Of a DNA stretch of 6,257 nt, positions 1 through 6,257 are shown in pieces. The stretch comes from an uncultured Treponema sp. (GTDB taxonomy: Bacteria; Spirochaetota; Spirochaetia; Treponematales; Treponemataceae): NCBI GenBank assembly GCA_946538795.1, contig CAMNGY010000104.1:1-6257 (forward strand), given 5' to 3'. The position numbers and the translations under genes were made by a program. Below the pieces are notes generated by a model. The model made no database searches. It saw nothing but the letters and a program-made list of their open reading frames with translations, and was not told the DNA's origin. Position 1 is the stretch's first letter; every line of letters starts with the position of its first letter.

Positions 1-494
1 GGCGGGGCGAGACCTTCGTCACCCGCAAGATAACGCTCGCCGCCAGCCGCATCGCGCAGGGCCTTCAGAAGACGCTCTACCTGGGCAACCTGAACTCCCT
101 GCGCGACTGGGGCTATGCGAGGGACTACGTGGAGTGCATGTGGCTCATCCTGCAGCAGGACAAGCCCGACGACTTCGTGGTCGCCACGGGCGAGCAGCAC
201 TCCGTCCGCGAGTTCTGCACGCTTGCATTCAGGGAAGCCGGTATGGAGCTGGAATTCCGCGGGGAGGGCGTGGACGAGAAGGGCTACGACAAGGCGACGG
301 GAAGGGCCGTGATAGAAGTGGACCCCCGCTACTTCCGCCCCGCCGAGGTTGAGACCCTGCTTGGGGACCCGACAAAGGCCAGGGAGAAGCTGGGCTGGAA
401 CCCCACCAAGACCCCGTTCAAGGAGCTTGTCCGCCTGATGGTGGCGCACGACATGGAGTACGTGAAGTCCGAGAAGTTCCTGCACCAGAGGTAA
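1..494 (+). CDS. gmd: GDP-mannose 4,6-dehydratase, C-terminal part (5' end outside window)
   Basis: This gene encodes the C-terminal 163 residues of a GDP-mannose 4,6-dehydratase, an NADP-dependent short-chain dehydrogenase/reductase of the cytoplasm. It converts GDP-D-mannose to GDP-4-dehydro-6-deoxy-D-mannose. The frame is open from base 3 and ends at TAA 492-494. Family-typical blocks are visible: [11 protein letters not shown] at the start of the visible part, [19 protein letters not shown], then [20 protein letters not shown] and a final [19 protein letters not shown]. Gmd proteins are usually about 340-370 residues, so roughly the first half is missing, including the NADP-binding glycine motif and the catalytic Tyr-Lys pair. 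The end is intact, with no frameshift. manC starts seven bases after the stop, so the two are surely co-transcribed and act in consecutive steps. Which final sugar is made (L-fucose, D-rhamnose or another) depends on a downstream reductase that is not in the window. Confidence 0.96.
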   Translation, partial: RGETFVTRKITLAASRIAQGLQKTLYLGNLNSLRDWGYARDYVECMWLILQQDKPDDFVVATGEQHSVREFCTLAFREAGMELEFRGEGVDEKGYDKATGRAVIEVDPRYFRPAEVETLLGDPTKAREKLGWNPTKTPFKELVRLMVAHDMEYVKSEKFLHQR

Positions 495-501
495 ACGGAA
501 G

Positions 502-1554
502 ATGACCATAACACCAGTGATACTGTCCGGGGGATCAGGGACCAGGCTCTGGCCGCTTTCCACCGCAGACCGCCCCAAGCAGTTCCTGCCCCTTGTTTCG
601 GACAGGACGATGATACAGGAGACCCTGCTGCGGCTGGAGGGCCTTGAGACGGCGGCCCCGGTCGTAAGCTGCGGCGGTGCCCACGCCGGCCTCGTTGCCC
701 GGCAGATAGGCGAGGTTTCGGAAAAGAGGCCGACGATAATAGTCGAGCCGGTTGCAAAAAACACGGCCCCGGCCATTGCGGCGGCCTGCCTTGCGGCGGT
801 GAGGGCCGACAGGGACGCCGTCGTGGTTGTCCTGCCGAGCGACCACGTGATACGTGACGCTGAGGCGTTCCGCAAGGCCGTGGCCGTCGCCGCAAGACAG
901 GCGGAGAAGGGCTTCTTGGTCACCTTCGGGATCGTCCCTGCATTCCCCGCGACGGGCTACGGCTACGTGAAGGCCTCCGGGCCGGAGGAGGGCGGAGCGC
1001 GCATCCTGGAGAAATTCGTGGAGAAGCCTGACGCCGCGAGGGCGCGGGAATATGTCGCGAGCGGGGAGTACTGCTGGAACAGCGGAATGTTCGTGTTCAG
1101 GGCGGGCACATTCCTTGACGAGTTGGCCCGGTTGGACGGCGACATGTGCGGCCTTGTGCGGGAGAGCTTCCGCAACGCCGTTGCTGACGGGGACTTTCTG
1201 AAGCTTGACCCGGAATCCTTCTCCCGCATAAAGGGGAATTCCATAGACTACGCGGTGATGGAGAAAACCCGGCTTGGCAAAATCGTCAGCCTGGACGCGG
1301 GCTGGGACGACATCGGCTCGTGGGACGCGCTGTACGGCATAAGCCGGAAAGATGCGGACGGCAACGCGTTCAGGACGCCAGCCGTGGCGCACGAAGCAAA
1401 GAACTGCTACGTCAACGCGAGGAAGCCCGTTGCCCTTGTCGGCGTGGAGAACCTTGTCGTCGTGGAAAGCGACGGCTACATTCTCATTGCGGACAGAGAC
1501 CATGCGCAGGACGTGAAGGTAGTGGCGGAAAAGTACAAGAATATAAAAAATTAA
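502..1554 (+). CDS. manC: Mannose-1-phosphate guanylyltransferase (single-domain ManC type)
   Basis: This 350-residue cytoplasmic enzyme makes GDP-D-mannose from mannose-1-phosphate and GTP, the substrate of the Gmd encoded just upstream. The nucleotidyltransferase signature GGSGTRLWPLS lies at residues 10-20, followed by PKQFL at 25-29. LPSDH at 111-115 holds the probable metal-binding Asp114. FVEKPD is at 172-177, WNSGMFVF begins at 192, SIDYAVME is at 247-254 and WDDIGSW is at 268-274. All of these are typical of the family. The length matches the guanylyltransferase domain plus its short C-terminal beta-rich region. The phosphomannose isomerase cupin domain of the bifunctional enzymes of about 470 residues is absent, so isomerase activity must come from elsewhere. 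The ATG at 502 puts the signature at the usual distance from the N-terminus. The ribosome site is weak (CGGAAG at 495-500), so translation probably relies on coupling to gmd. The gene is GC-rich, unlike the gene that follows. Confidence 0.95.
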   Translation: MTITPVILSGGSGTRLWPLSTADRPKQFLPLVSDRTMIQETLLRLEGLETAAPVVSCGGAHAGLVARQIGEVSEKRPTIIVEPVAKNTAPAIAAACLAAVRADRDAVVVVLPSDHVIRDAEAFRKAVAVAARQAEKGFLVTFGIVPAFPATGYGYVKASGPEEGGARILEKFVEKPDAARAREYVASGEYCWNSGMFVFRAGTFLDELARLDGDMCGLVRESFRNAVADGDFLKLDPESFSRIKGNSIDYAVMEKTRLGKIVSLDAGWDDIGSWDALYGISRKDADGNAFRTPAVAHEAKNCYVNARKPVALVGVENLVVVESDGYILIADRDHAQDVKVVAEKYKNIKN

Positions 1555-1598
1555 TGAACGTGGAAAGATTAAAAACAAATAAAAGAGAGTATTTATGA
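1554..1598 (+). other. Possible 14-codon coupling ORF between manC and the glycosyltransferase
   Basis: An ATG at 1554 overlaps the manC stop (TAATG, 1552-1556). It opens a 14-codon frame, MNVERLKTNKREYL, whose TGA (1596-1598) overlaps the start of the next gene (ATGA, 1595-1598). The frame thus fills the intergenic gap exactly, with a stop-start overlap at each end. This would allow ribosomes to re-initiate from manC into the glycosyltransferase gene. There is no good Shine-Dalgarno site before 1554, and the peptide resembles nothing I know. It may be chance, or only a device for translational coupling. Confidence 0.25.
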
Positions 1599-3274
1599 AA
1601 GTAATACAAATAATTGTGAACCTTGTATATGGCGACGGCATGTCAAACTGCCTGTTTTTTGTGAAACGGCTGCTGGACGCATGCGGCATTCCTAACGAGG
1701 CATTGGTCGGCTCATATCTTGATCCACGCGTCGCAGGCAAAGGCATAACCAATATGGAATATGTTCTGGATTATGGTTTTGCCCCTGACGACATAGTCAT
1801 ATATCATTATGGCACAGGTTCCAGACTGAATACTCTTGTGGAAAGGATTCCGTGCAGGAAAATCCTCATATTCCAAAACGTCACGCCTCCGGAGTTTTTC
1901 AGGGACTGGAATTATGAGGCCTATGCAACTTGTGCGGCTGCATACAGTGACATAGAATTCACCGCAGGTACATATATGCATGCCATAACGCCTTCGGAAT
2001 TTTCCAAAAGGATTCTCATGGATTACGGTTGGAAGGCTGATGATATAAGCGTTTTTCCCCTGTACGAACTGCCTGATGTTGACAAGCCTTACGATGCTGC
2101 TACTTTTGAAAAATTCAATGACAATGGAATGAATATCCTTTTTACGGGGCGCATTGCTCCGAACAAGAAGACTGAGGACATAATCAGGATATTCAATTTC
2201 TATAACAGGAACTATGACGCTGACTCCCGTCTGATACTGATTGGAAGCGGTTCACCAGAAAGCTACAAAGAAGCGGTCGTTTCTTACATTGAAGAGCACG
2301 GCGTAAAGAATGTCGTGCTCACGGGTCATATAAGCGATGAGGAACGTAACGCGATTTACAAGTCGGCAGATGTTTTCCTGTGCATGAGCGAGCACGAAGG
2401 ATTCTGTATTCCTGTCCTTGAAGCCTTCCAAAGGAAAATACCTGTGATAGCATACAAGGCTGCCGCCGTTCCCGATACGATGGGTACCGCAGGAATTCTG
2501 GTTGACACGAAGGACCCGGACGCTGTATGCAAAGAAATAGACAAGCTCGTGCATGACGAAGTATATAGAAAGCAGATTGTTGAGGGCCAGCTGAAAAGGC
2601 TGCCCGATATGACGCTTTCAGCCCATAAAGATGAATTTATACAGTTGCTTCAGCATATTGAGGAGACAGACATTATGGATAAAAATGGATATGAAGAGGA
2701 CGGCCTTAAAATTCCGCATCCGAAAGTTGCCGGACAGGAATCGGACTCTTCCCCTGTTGCGGCCACAACTCCTGCAACAATGCCTCAAGAAGTTGAGGGA
2801 ATTATAGCCGAGATTTCGTTAGGAATTGAGGCGAGCGGGAAAAATATCACCTGCATGAAAGATATGATTAAGTCCGAACTGAAGAACGAGCTGAAATCCG
2901 AACTGAAGAACGAAATTAAATCCGAGCTGGACAATGAAATGCGTGGCAGGCTGATATTTTCTTCTTTCATGAAAGACATGCTTGTTTTGTACGGGATCGG
3001 GAAAGTCGGTCAGGCTATTTTTAATGACGTGCATGAAAGCAATAATTGCAATCTGATTGCTATATGTGACAATTCATATCCAGAAAAACAATATGGCGGT
3101 ATTCCTGTCTATGCTCATGAGGAATGCATAAAGAAATATCCAAAGGCAAAATACCTTATAACCGTGCAGAGGGGCTACCTGAAAATTTTCAAGGATTTAC
3201 AGGATTGTGGTATAAGCGGATGTAATATTTATTTCTATGACAACGTCCGTAAGAGAATTGAATCAGCTTGTTGA
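1595..3274 (+). CDS. GT4-family glycosyltransferase with C-terminal helical linker and Rossmann-like domain
   Basis: This 559-residue cytoplasmic protein probably transfers mannose or a related sugar from a nucleotide donor during surface-glycan assembly. Residues 1 to about 350 form a GT-B fold of family GT4. The N-terminal half has IYHYGTGS and QNVTPPEFF, blocks shared with a known group of GT4 enzymes in polysaccharide clusters, and then TPSEFSKRIL. The donor half has FTGRIAPNKK (183-192) and the EX7E motif with Glu268 and Glu276 in EGFCIPVLE. After the GT fold come a low-complexity linker rich in Ser, Pro, Ala and Thr, a charged helix of repeated K-S-E-L/K-N-E-L units (426-449), and from about residue 455 a Rossmann-like domain with LYGIGKVG (465-472) and ICDNSYPEKQYGGIPVY. 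That last domain resembles nucleotide- or CoA-binding modules attached to other surface-sugar enzymes; its role here is unknown. The start at 1595 is preceded by GAGAG (1585-1589). The gene is AT-richer than manC. Acceptor and linkage cannot be read from the sequence. Confidence 0.88.
   Translation: MKVIQIIVNLVYGDGMSNCLFFVKRLLDACGIPNEALVGSYLDPRVAGKGITNMEYVLDYGFAPDDIVIYHYGTGSRLNTLVERIPCRKILIFQNVTPPEFFRDWNYEAYATCAAAYSDIEFTAGTYMHAITPSEFSKRILMDYGWKADDISVFPLYELPDVDKPYDAATFEKFNDNGMNILFTGRIAPNKKTEDIIRIFNFYNRNYDADSRLILIGSGSPESYKEAVVSYIEEHGVKNVVLTGHISDEERNAIYKSADVFLCMSEHEGFCIPVLEAFQRKIPVIAYKAAAVPDTMGTAGILVDTKDPDAVCKEIDKLVHDEVYRKQIVEGQLKRLPDMTLSAHKDEFIQLLQHIEETDIMDKNGYEEDGLKIPHPKVAGQESDSSPVAATTPATMPQEVEGIIAEISLGIEASGKNITCMKDMIKSELKNELKSELKNEIKSELDNEMRGRLIFSSFMKDMLVLYGIGKVGQAIFNDVHESNNCNLIAICDNSYPEKQYGGIPVYAHEECIKKYPKAKYLITVQRGYLKIFKDLQDCGISGCNIYFYDNVRKRIESAC
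2870..2941 (+). repeat. Three in-frame 24-base tandem repeats encoding a charged helix
   Basis: Three consecutive 24-base units lie at 2870-2893, 2894-2917 and 2918-2941 inside the glycosyltransferase gene. By hand count, units 1 and 2 match at 20 of 24 bases and units 2 and 3 at 19 of 24. Each encodes eight residues of the pattern K-S-E-(L)-K/D-N-E-(L/I/M), so the protein repeat is really six tetrads. The third unit is the most diverged, which suggests ageing of an older duplication. The unit length is a multiple of three, so gain or loss of a copy would keep the frame and only alter the helix length between the GT fold and the Rossmann-like domain. Confidence 0.9.
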
Positions 3275-3282
3275 AGGAAGCC

Positions 3283-3288
3283 GGAGGG
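3283..3288 (+). promoter_or_regulatory. Ribosome binding site that sets the start of the second glycosyltransferase
   Basis: GGAGGG at 3283-3288 is a strong Shine-Dalgarno match. It lies six bases before the ATG at 3295 and three before the ATG at 3292. The spacing favours 3295, which gives the family-typical N-terminus MRIVIDMQG. It argues against the TTG at 3268, which lies upstream of the site. Confidence 0.75.
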
Positions 3289-3294
3289 ATAATG

Positions 3295-5190
3295 ATGCGC
3301 ATTGTAATTGACATGCAGGGAATACAGACGAAAGTATATAACCGTCAGGATGAATACCTGTTTGCGATGAATGTGGTCAAGGCTTTCTTGGGTATGAAGA
3401 AAGACGGCGATGATTTTTTTCTTTTGCTTGACGGTTCTTCAGAGGCTTCTTGCAGGGCCTTGCGAGAAGAATTTTTTGGTTTTTTGCCTCAGAAAAATAT
3501 AAAGGTGTGGAACTGGTATCCGGAGACTTCTCCTGTACGCACAAATTCTGGCGAAAACAAGGCCGAGGCGTATTTTCATGAATGGTTTTCGCACCAGCTT
3601 AAGGCAGATGTGATATGGGATTTCTTCAGTCAGAAGGATTGGCTTGAGATAGAGAATGCTCAGGGCGCAGGCGATGCCGGAGGTTCCGAATTCAGGTTCG
3701 GCATGCTGTGCGAGAAATCTCCGTTCGATTTTGACTCCGTTATTGAATATTGCAGGAAATGCGATGGGTTGTTTGTTGCCAGCGCATCCCTGAGAAAAAA
3801 ACTGGCTAACCAAACTGGGCGCAATGAAAAAGACATCCTTTCAGTAAGCGGTGGGGAACATAAAAAAGCGGCCTCTGAAATTTATTCATTCCTTGCTTTG
3901 CGGGGGCACAAAGATATCTCTAAGGAAGCATTTGCCTGTAATCCCTGTTTGCGGGGGTTCAGGGACTTCCAGAGTCTTCCAGCAGATCCCTCCTTTATCC
4001 ATAAGATGGCCCTGTCATTCTGTGACAGCAGCATTCCAAGAAGAAAAAAACTCTACGTAGACGTAACCGACTGTCTTGACATAGAGCGTGTCACGGGAAT
4101 CCAGCGGGTAGAATATTCTCTTGGCAAAAAGCTTATGAACTTGAAGGATTCAAGCGGTTTTTCCGACATTATACCTGTCTATTCCGAGCCTGATTTCAGC
4201 AAGTCCATTAAGGCCGACACGTCGGATTTCGTTTATCACGGGAAAGAATGTGTGAGGGCAGAGGATATCGTCGCTTTCCATGATGGCGATGTCCTTCTGT
4301 TCCTGGGACTGGACATGCCTTCGGTTTTTCACAAGAAAGCATTCCTTGAGAAGCTCGTTAACCGGGGCGTCAGGGTTTACGTTTTCTTGTATGACCTCAT
4401 TCCTTATCATTATCCTGAGTTCTTTGGTTTTGGCCGGATGTATTTGAATTACTTGGAGGCTATAACGCATTTCAGCGGGTTTATCGCAATTTCAAAATTT
4501 ACGATGGATGACTTCAAGGCATGGAGGGAAAAACACAGTATAAGCGTACGAAAAAACTTTTTGGAAAGCTATGTCCATCTGGGAAGTGATTTTGATGAGA
4601 AATTCGGTATCTCAGCTTCTCATGAAAGCGACAAGAAGTTTGAGGAGTTTGGGAGCAGGAAGACTTTCATCGTTGTTTCCACTCTTGAGCCACGGAAAAT
4701 GCACGGCCAAATTCTGGATGCCTTTGACCTGCTTTGGAAAGGCGGTCAGGACGTGAACTTGGTTTTCGTCGGGAAAGCTGGATGGCTTGTTGATGACCTT
4801 CTGAAAAAGATAGAAGTGCACCCGGAGAAGGGAAAACGGTTCTTTTGGTTTAACAACATGGGGGATGATGCCCTCAACGCCCTGTATGAAAGGGCTGACG
4901 CATTGATTTTTGCATCCCTCATAGAAGGCTTTGGTCTGGGAATTGTGGAAGCTGCTGCCAAGCACTGCAAGCTTATACTTAGGGATATTCCTGTATTCAG
5001 GGAGGTCGCTGGTGACGGAGCATTATATTTTTCTGGCGAAAGACCCGAAGACCTTGCTGAGAAAGTCACCGAATGGATTTCCTTGGATGATGCCGGTTCC
5101 GCCCCTGCAAGCGATGGGGTGGAGGTATTGTCCTGGCAGCAGTGTGCTGAAAAGCTTCTTGAGATAATAAGAGAACATGGCAAGGAGTAG
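3295..5190 (+). CDS. Composite GT4-family glycosyltransferase (partial N-terminal module plus complete GT4 module)
   Basis: This protein of about 631 residues is probably a cytoplasmic mannosyl- or deoxyhexosyltransferase acting in the same surface-glycan pathway. It opens with MRIVIDMQGIQ, the characteristic start of large multi-module GT4 enzymes of O-antigen clusters, followed by FLPQKNIKVWNW. This first module looks incomplete: it runs to about residue 175-195 (FVASASLRKKLA at 160-171) and lacks a donor-binding domain with its own EX7E motif. A second module starts at about residue 249 with RRKKLYVDVTD and TGIQRVEYSL. It continues with VYVFLYDLIPYHYPEFF (Asp367-Pro370), ISKFTMDDF, STLEPRK (462-468) and the EX7E motif with Glu544 and Glu552 in EGFGLGIVE, so it should be active. 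The start at 3295 is chosen from the strong GGAGGG site and family similarity; 3292 is possible. The gene begins 20 bases after the previous stop, indicating an operon. Acceptor and linkage are not predictable here. Confidence 0.88.
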   Translation: MRIVIDMQGIQTKVYNRQDEYLFAMNVVKAFLGMKKDGDDFFLLLDGSSEASCRALREEFFGFLPQKNIKVWNWYPETSPVRTNSGENKAEAYFHEWFSHQLKADVIWDFFSQKDWLEIENAQGAGDAGGSEFRFGMLCEKSPFDFDSVIEYCRKCDGLFVASASLRKKLANQTGRNEKDILSVSGGEHKKAASEIYSFLALRGHKDISKEAFACNPCLRGFRDFQSLPADPSFIHKMALSFCDSSIPRRKKLYVDVTDCLDIERVTGIQRVEYSLGKKLMNLKDSSGFSDIIPVYSEPDFSKSIKADTSDFVYHGKECVRAEDIVAFHDGDVLLFLGLDMPSVFHKKAFLEKLVNRGVRVYVFLYDLIPYHYPEFFGFGRMYLNYLEAITHFSGFIAISKFTMDDFKAWREKHSISVRKNFLESYVHLGSDFDEKFGISASHESDKKFEEFGSRKTFIVVSTLEPRKMHGQILDAFDLLWKGGQDVNLVFVGKAGWLVDDLLKKIEVHPEKGKRFFWFNNMGDDALNALYERADALIFASLIEGFGLGIVEAAAKHCKLILRDIPVFREVAGDGALYFSGERPEDLAEKVTEWISLDDAGSAPASDGVEVLSWQQCAEKLLEIIREHGKE

Positions 5191-5234
5191 TCATTTTGGA
5201 TAAAATAGATTAGAATTGGCTTGAAACCATCTTT

Positions 5235-5240
5235 GGGGAG
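5235..5240 (+). promoter_or_regulatory. Ribosome binding site of the AAA-ATPase-like gene
   Basis: GGGGAG at 5235-5240 lies six bases before the ATG at 5247. An in-frame TAG at 5211-5213 and the lack of any ATG, GTG or TTG in that frame between it and 5247 confirm this start. The gene has its own good ribosome site after a 56-base gap. Confidence 0.7.
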
Positions 5241-5246
5241 AAGTCA

Positions 5247-6257
5247 ATGGGAATCTACCTGAACCCGAACAACGAAAATTTCACGAGAACGACGAAGCGA
5301 GACATCTATGTGGACAAGACGATGATGATAAAGGTCCTGAACCGTTTTATGGAGACGGACAACACATACGTCTGCGTGTCCCGCCCCCGCAGGTTCGGAA
5401 AGACGATAGCGGGCAACATGCTGTCGGCCTACTATTCCAAGGGCTGCGACTCGCGCCAGCTGTTTGCCCCCTACAGAATAAGCCGGGAGCCCTGCTTCGA
5501 GACGTACCTGAATAAGCTGAACGTGATTCAGATCGACCTGAACAGCGAGTACCAGAATGCGCGGGACAAGGACAGGCTCCTTGACGCCCTGCAGGACAAA
5601 ATTATAGATGAGTTTTCGGCCCAGTTCCTGGGGCTCGCCTTCAGCCACGAGGATTCCGTCGGGGACTGCATCCTCAGGGCCTACTCGAAGCTGGGAGAGA
5701 AGTTCGTCGTCATCATAGACGAGTACGACGTGCTCGTGAGGGAGAGCGTCAGCCGGCAGCTCTTCGACCAGTACCTGGGCTTCCTGAACGGGCTTTTCAA
5801 GAGCAATACCCTGCGCCCGGCAATCGCCCTCGCCTACATCACGGGAATCCTGCCGGTCGTGCGCGACAGAATCCAGTCCAAGCTGAACAACTTCGAGGAA
5901 TACACGATACTCGATGCGGGGAATTTGGCGGAGTTCATCGGTTTCACCGCTTCGGAGGTACAGGCCCTCTGCAAGGAGCACGGGGCAGACTTTGAGGAAT
6001 ACAAAAGATGGTACGACGGTTACCGGCAACGGGGCTTCGAAATCTACAACCCCGAGTCCGTGGTCAAGTCACTGGCAGGCGGCAGGTGCGAGAACTACTG
6101 GAGCAAGACCTCGACCTATGCCGTCATCTCCGACCGCATCCAGGCAAACTTTGACGGCACAAAGGACGACGTCATCCGCATGCTGGCGGGCGAGAGCGTG
6201 GACGTGAACGTTACGATGTACATGAACACGATGACCGAGTTCAAGAACAAGGACGAC
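5247..6257 (+). CDS. AAA-ATPase-like protein of the PF09820 type, N-terminal part (3' end outside window)
   Basis: The first 337 residues of a predicted P-loop ATPase of the PF09820 (AAA-ATPase-like) type are present; the frame is still open at the window edge. The N-terminus MGIYLNP and DIYVDKT (19-25) are family hallmarks. The Walker A region is the family's short form, SRPRRFGKT, with Lys52 and Thr53. Walker B is VVIIDEYDVLV with Asp158 and Glu159. YITGILPV (197-204), WYDGY (255-259), IYNPESVV (266-273) and ENYWSKTS also match the family. Full members are usually about 500-600 residues and often end in a PD-(D/E)XK nuclease-like domain (PF08011), which would lie beyond the window. The cellular role is not established; a link to mobile elements or defence has been suggested but is unproven. 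The gene is GC-rich like gmd and manC. It follows the glycan genes on the same strand after 56 bases, but nothing in it indicates a role in glycan synthesis. Confidence 0.9.
   Translation, partial: MGIYLNPNNENFTRTTKRDIYVDKTMMIKVLNRFMETDNTYVCVSRPRRFGKTIAGNMLSAYYSKGCDSRQLFAPYRISREPCFETYLNKLNVIQIDLNSEYQNARDKDRLLDALQDKIIDEFSAQFLGLAFSHEDSVGDCILRAYSKLGEKFVVIIDEYDVLVRESVSRQLFDQYLGFLNGLFKSNTLRPAIALAYITGILPVVRDRIQSKLNNFEEYTILDAGNLAEFIGFTASEVQALCKEHGADFEEYKRWYDGYRQRGFEIYNPESVVKSLAGGRCENYWSKTSTYAVISDRIQANFDGTKDDVIRMLAGESVDVNVTMYMNTMTEFKNKDD

Noticed and set aside
329..895. Open frame of 188 codons on the minus strand across the gmd-manC junction
   Set aside because: It overlaps two well-supported genes, and its product is a low-complexity Arg/Pro/Ser-rich sequence.
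535..1752. Long open frame of 405 codons on the minus strand opposite manC
   Set aside because: It lies antisense to an unmistakable manC, whose GC-rich third positions remove stop codons from the opposite strand. The translation is rich in Arg, His, Val and Pro and has no recognisable domain.
3268..3294. TTG at 3268 as an alternative, earlier start of the second glycosyltransferase
   Set aside because: It would place the strong GGAGGG site inside the gene, overlap the previous gene's stop, and add residues absent from the family N-terminus MRIVIDMQG.
5193..5206. Small inverted repeat ATTTT-GGAT-AAAAT after the second glycosyltransferase, considered as a terminator
   Set aside because: The stem is five A-T pairs with no G-C pairs and no following T run, so it is too weak for an intrinsic terminator.
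5177..5206. Possible promoter with a -10-like TAAAAT at 5201-5206 before the ATPase gene
   Set aside because: No acceptable -35 element lies at the right distance (TGGCAA is a poor match), and AT-rich spacers give such matches by chance.
5196..5246. Frame upstream of the ATPase start reading LDKID, a TAG stop, then NWLETIFGEKS, considered as a remnant of a gene or an interrupted N-terminal extension
   Set aside because: The family normally begins at the MGIYLNP methionine, a good ribosome site precedes it, and the stretch is too short to assign. It also overlaps the ribosome site, so chance is the simplest explanation.
5244..6029. Open frame of 261 codons on the minus strand opposite the ATPase gene
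   Set aside because: The plus-strand frame has clear Walker A and B motifs and other family blocks. The antisense frame follows from composition and resembles no family.

Overview
The window reads entirely on the + strand. It holds the end of a nucleotide-sugar and glycan-assembly operon, followed by the start of an unrelated predicted ATPase gene. In order: the C-terminal part of GDP-mannose 4,6-dehydratase (gmd, 1-494), a complete mannose-1-phosphate guanylyltransferase (manC, 502-1554), a GT4 glycosyltransferase with an added C-terminal Rossmann-like domain (1595-3274), a second, composite GT4 glycosyltransferase (3295-5190), and the first 337 codons of an AAA-ATPase-like protein of the PF09820 type (5247 to the window end). 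Gaps between genes are 7, 40, 20 and 56 bases. No rRNA, tRNA, CRISPR array, insertion sequence or convincing intrinsic terminator is visible, and no gene-free stretch is longer than 56 bases.

How the genes work together: ManC makes GDP-D-mannose from mannose-1-phosphate and GTP. Gmd dehydrates it to GDP-4-dehydro-6-deoxy-D-mannose, the precursor of GDP-L-fucose, GDP-D-rhamnose and related 6-deoxyhexoses. The two glycosyltransferases probably place mannose and/or a 6-deoxyhexose into a cell-surface glycan such as O-antigen, capsule or exopolysaccharide. The reductase or epimerase that finishes the deoxy sugar, the phosphomannose isomerase and phosphomannomutase, and the export machinery are not in the window.

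Composition: gmd, manC and the ATPase gene are GC-rich (sampled 60-base lines reach 60-75% GC) and favour ATA, AGG and ACG codons. The two glycosyltransferase genes are clearly AT-richer (sampled lines about 37-42% GC). This suggests a variable glycosyltransferase cassette set between more conserved genes.

Organism: there is no taxonomic marker. PF09820-type ATPases are frequent in host-associated anaerobes such as Treponema, Bacteroidota, Fusobacteria and some Clostridia. A GC-rich genome that still uses many ATA and AGG codons would fit some spirochaetes or Synergistota. This is a weak guess.

No clearly new biological system is evident. The most unusual points are the domain architectures of the two glycosyltransferases, the in-frame 24-base tandem repeat in the first of them, and the composition switch.
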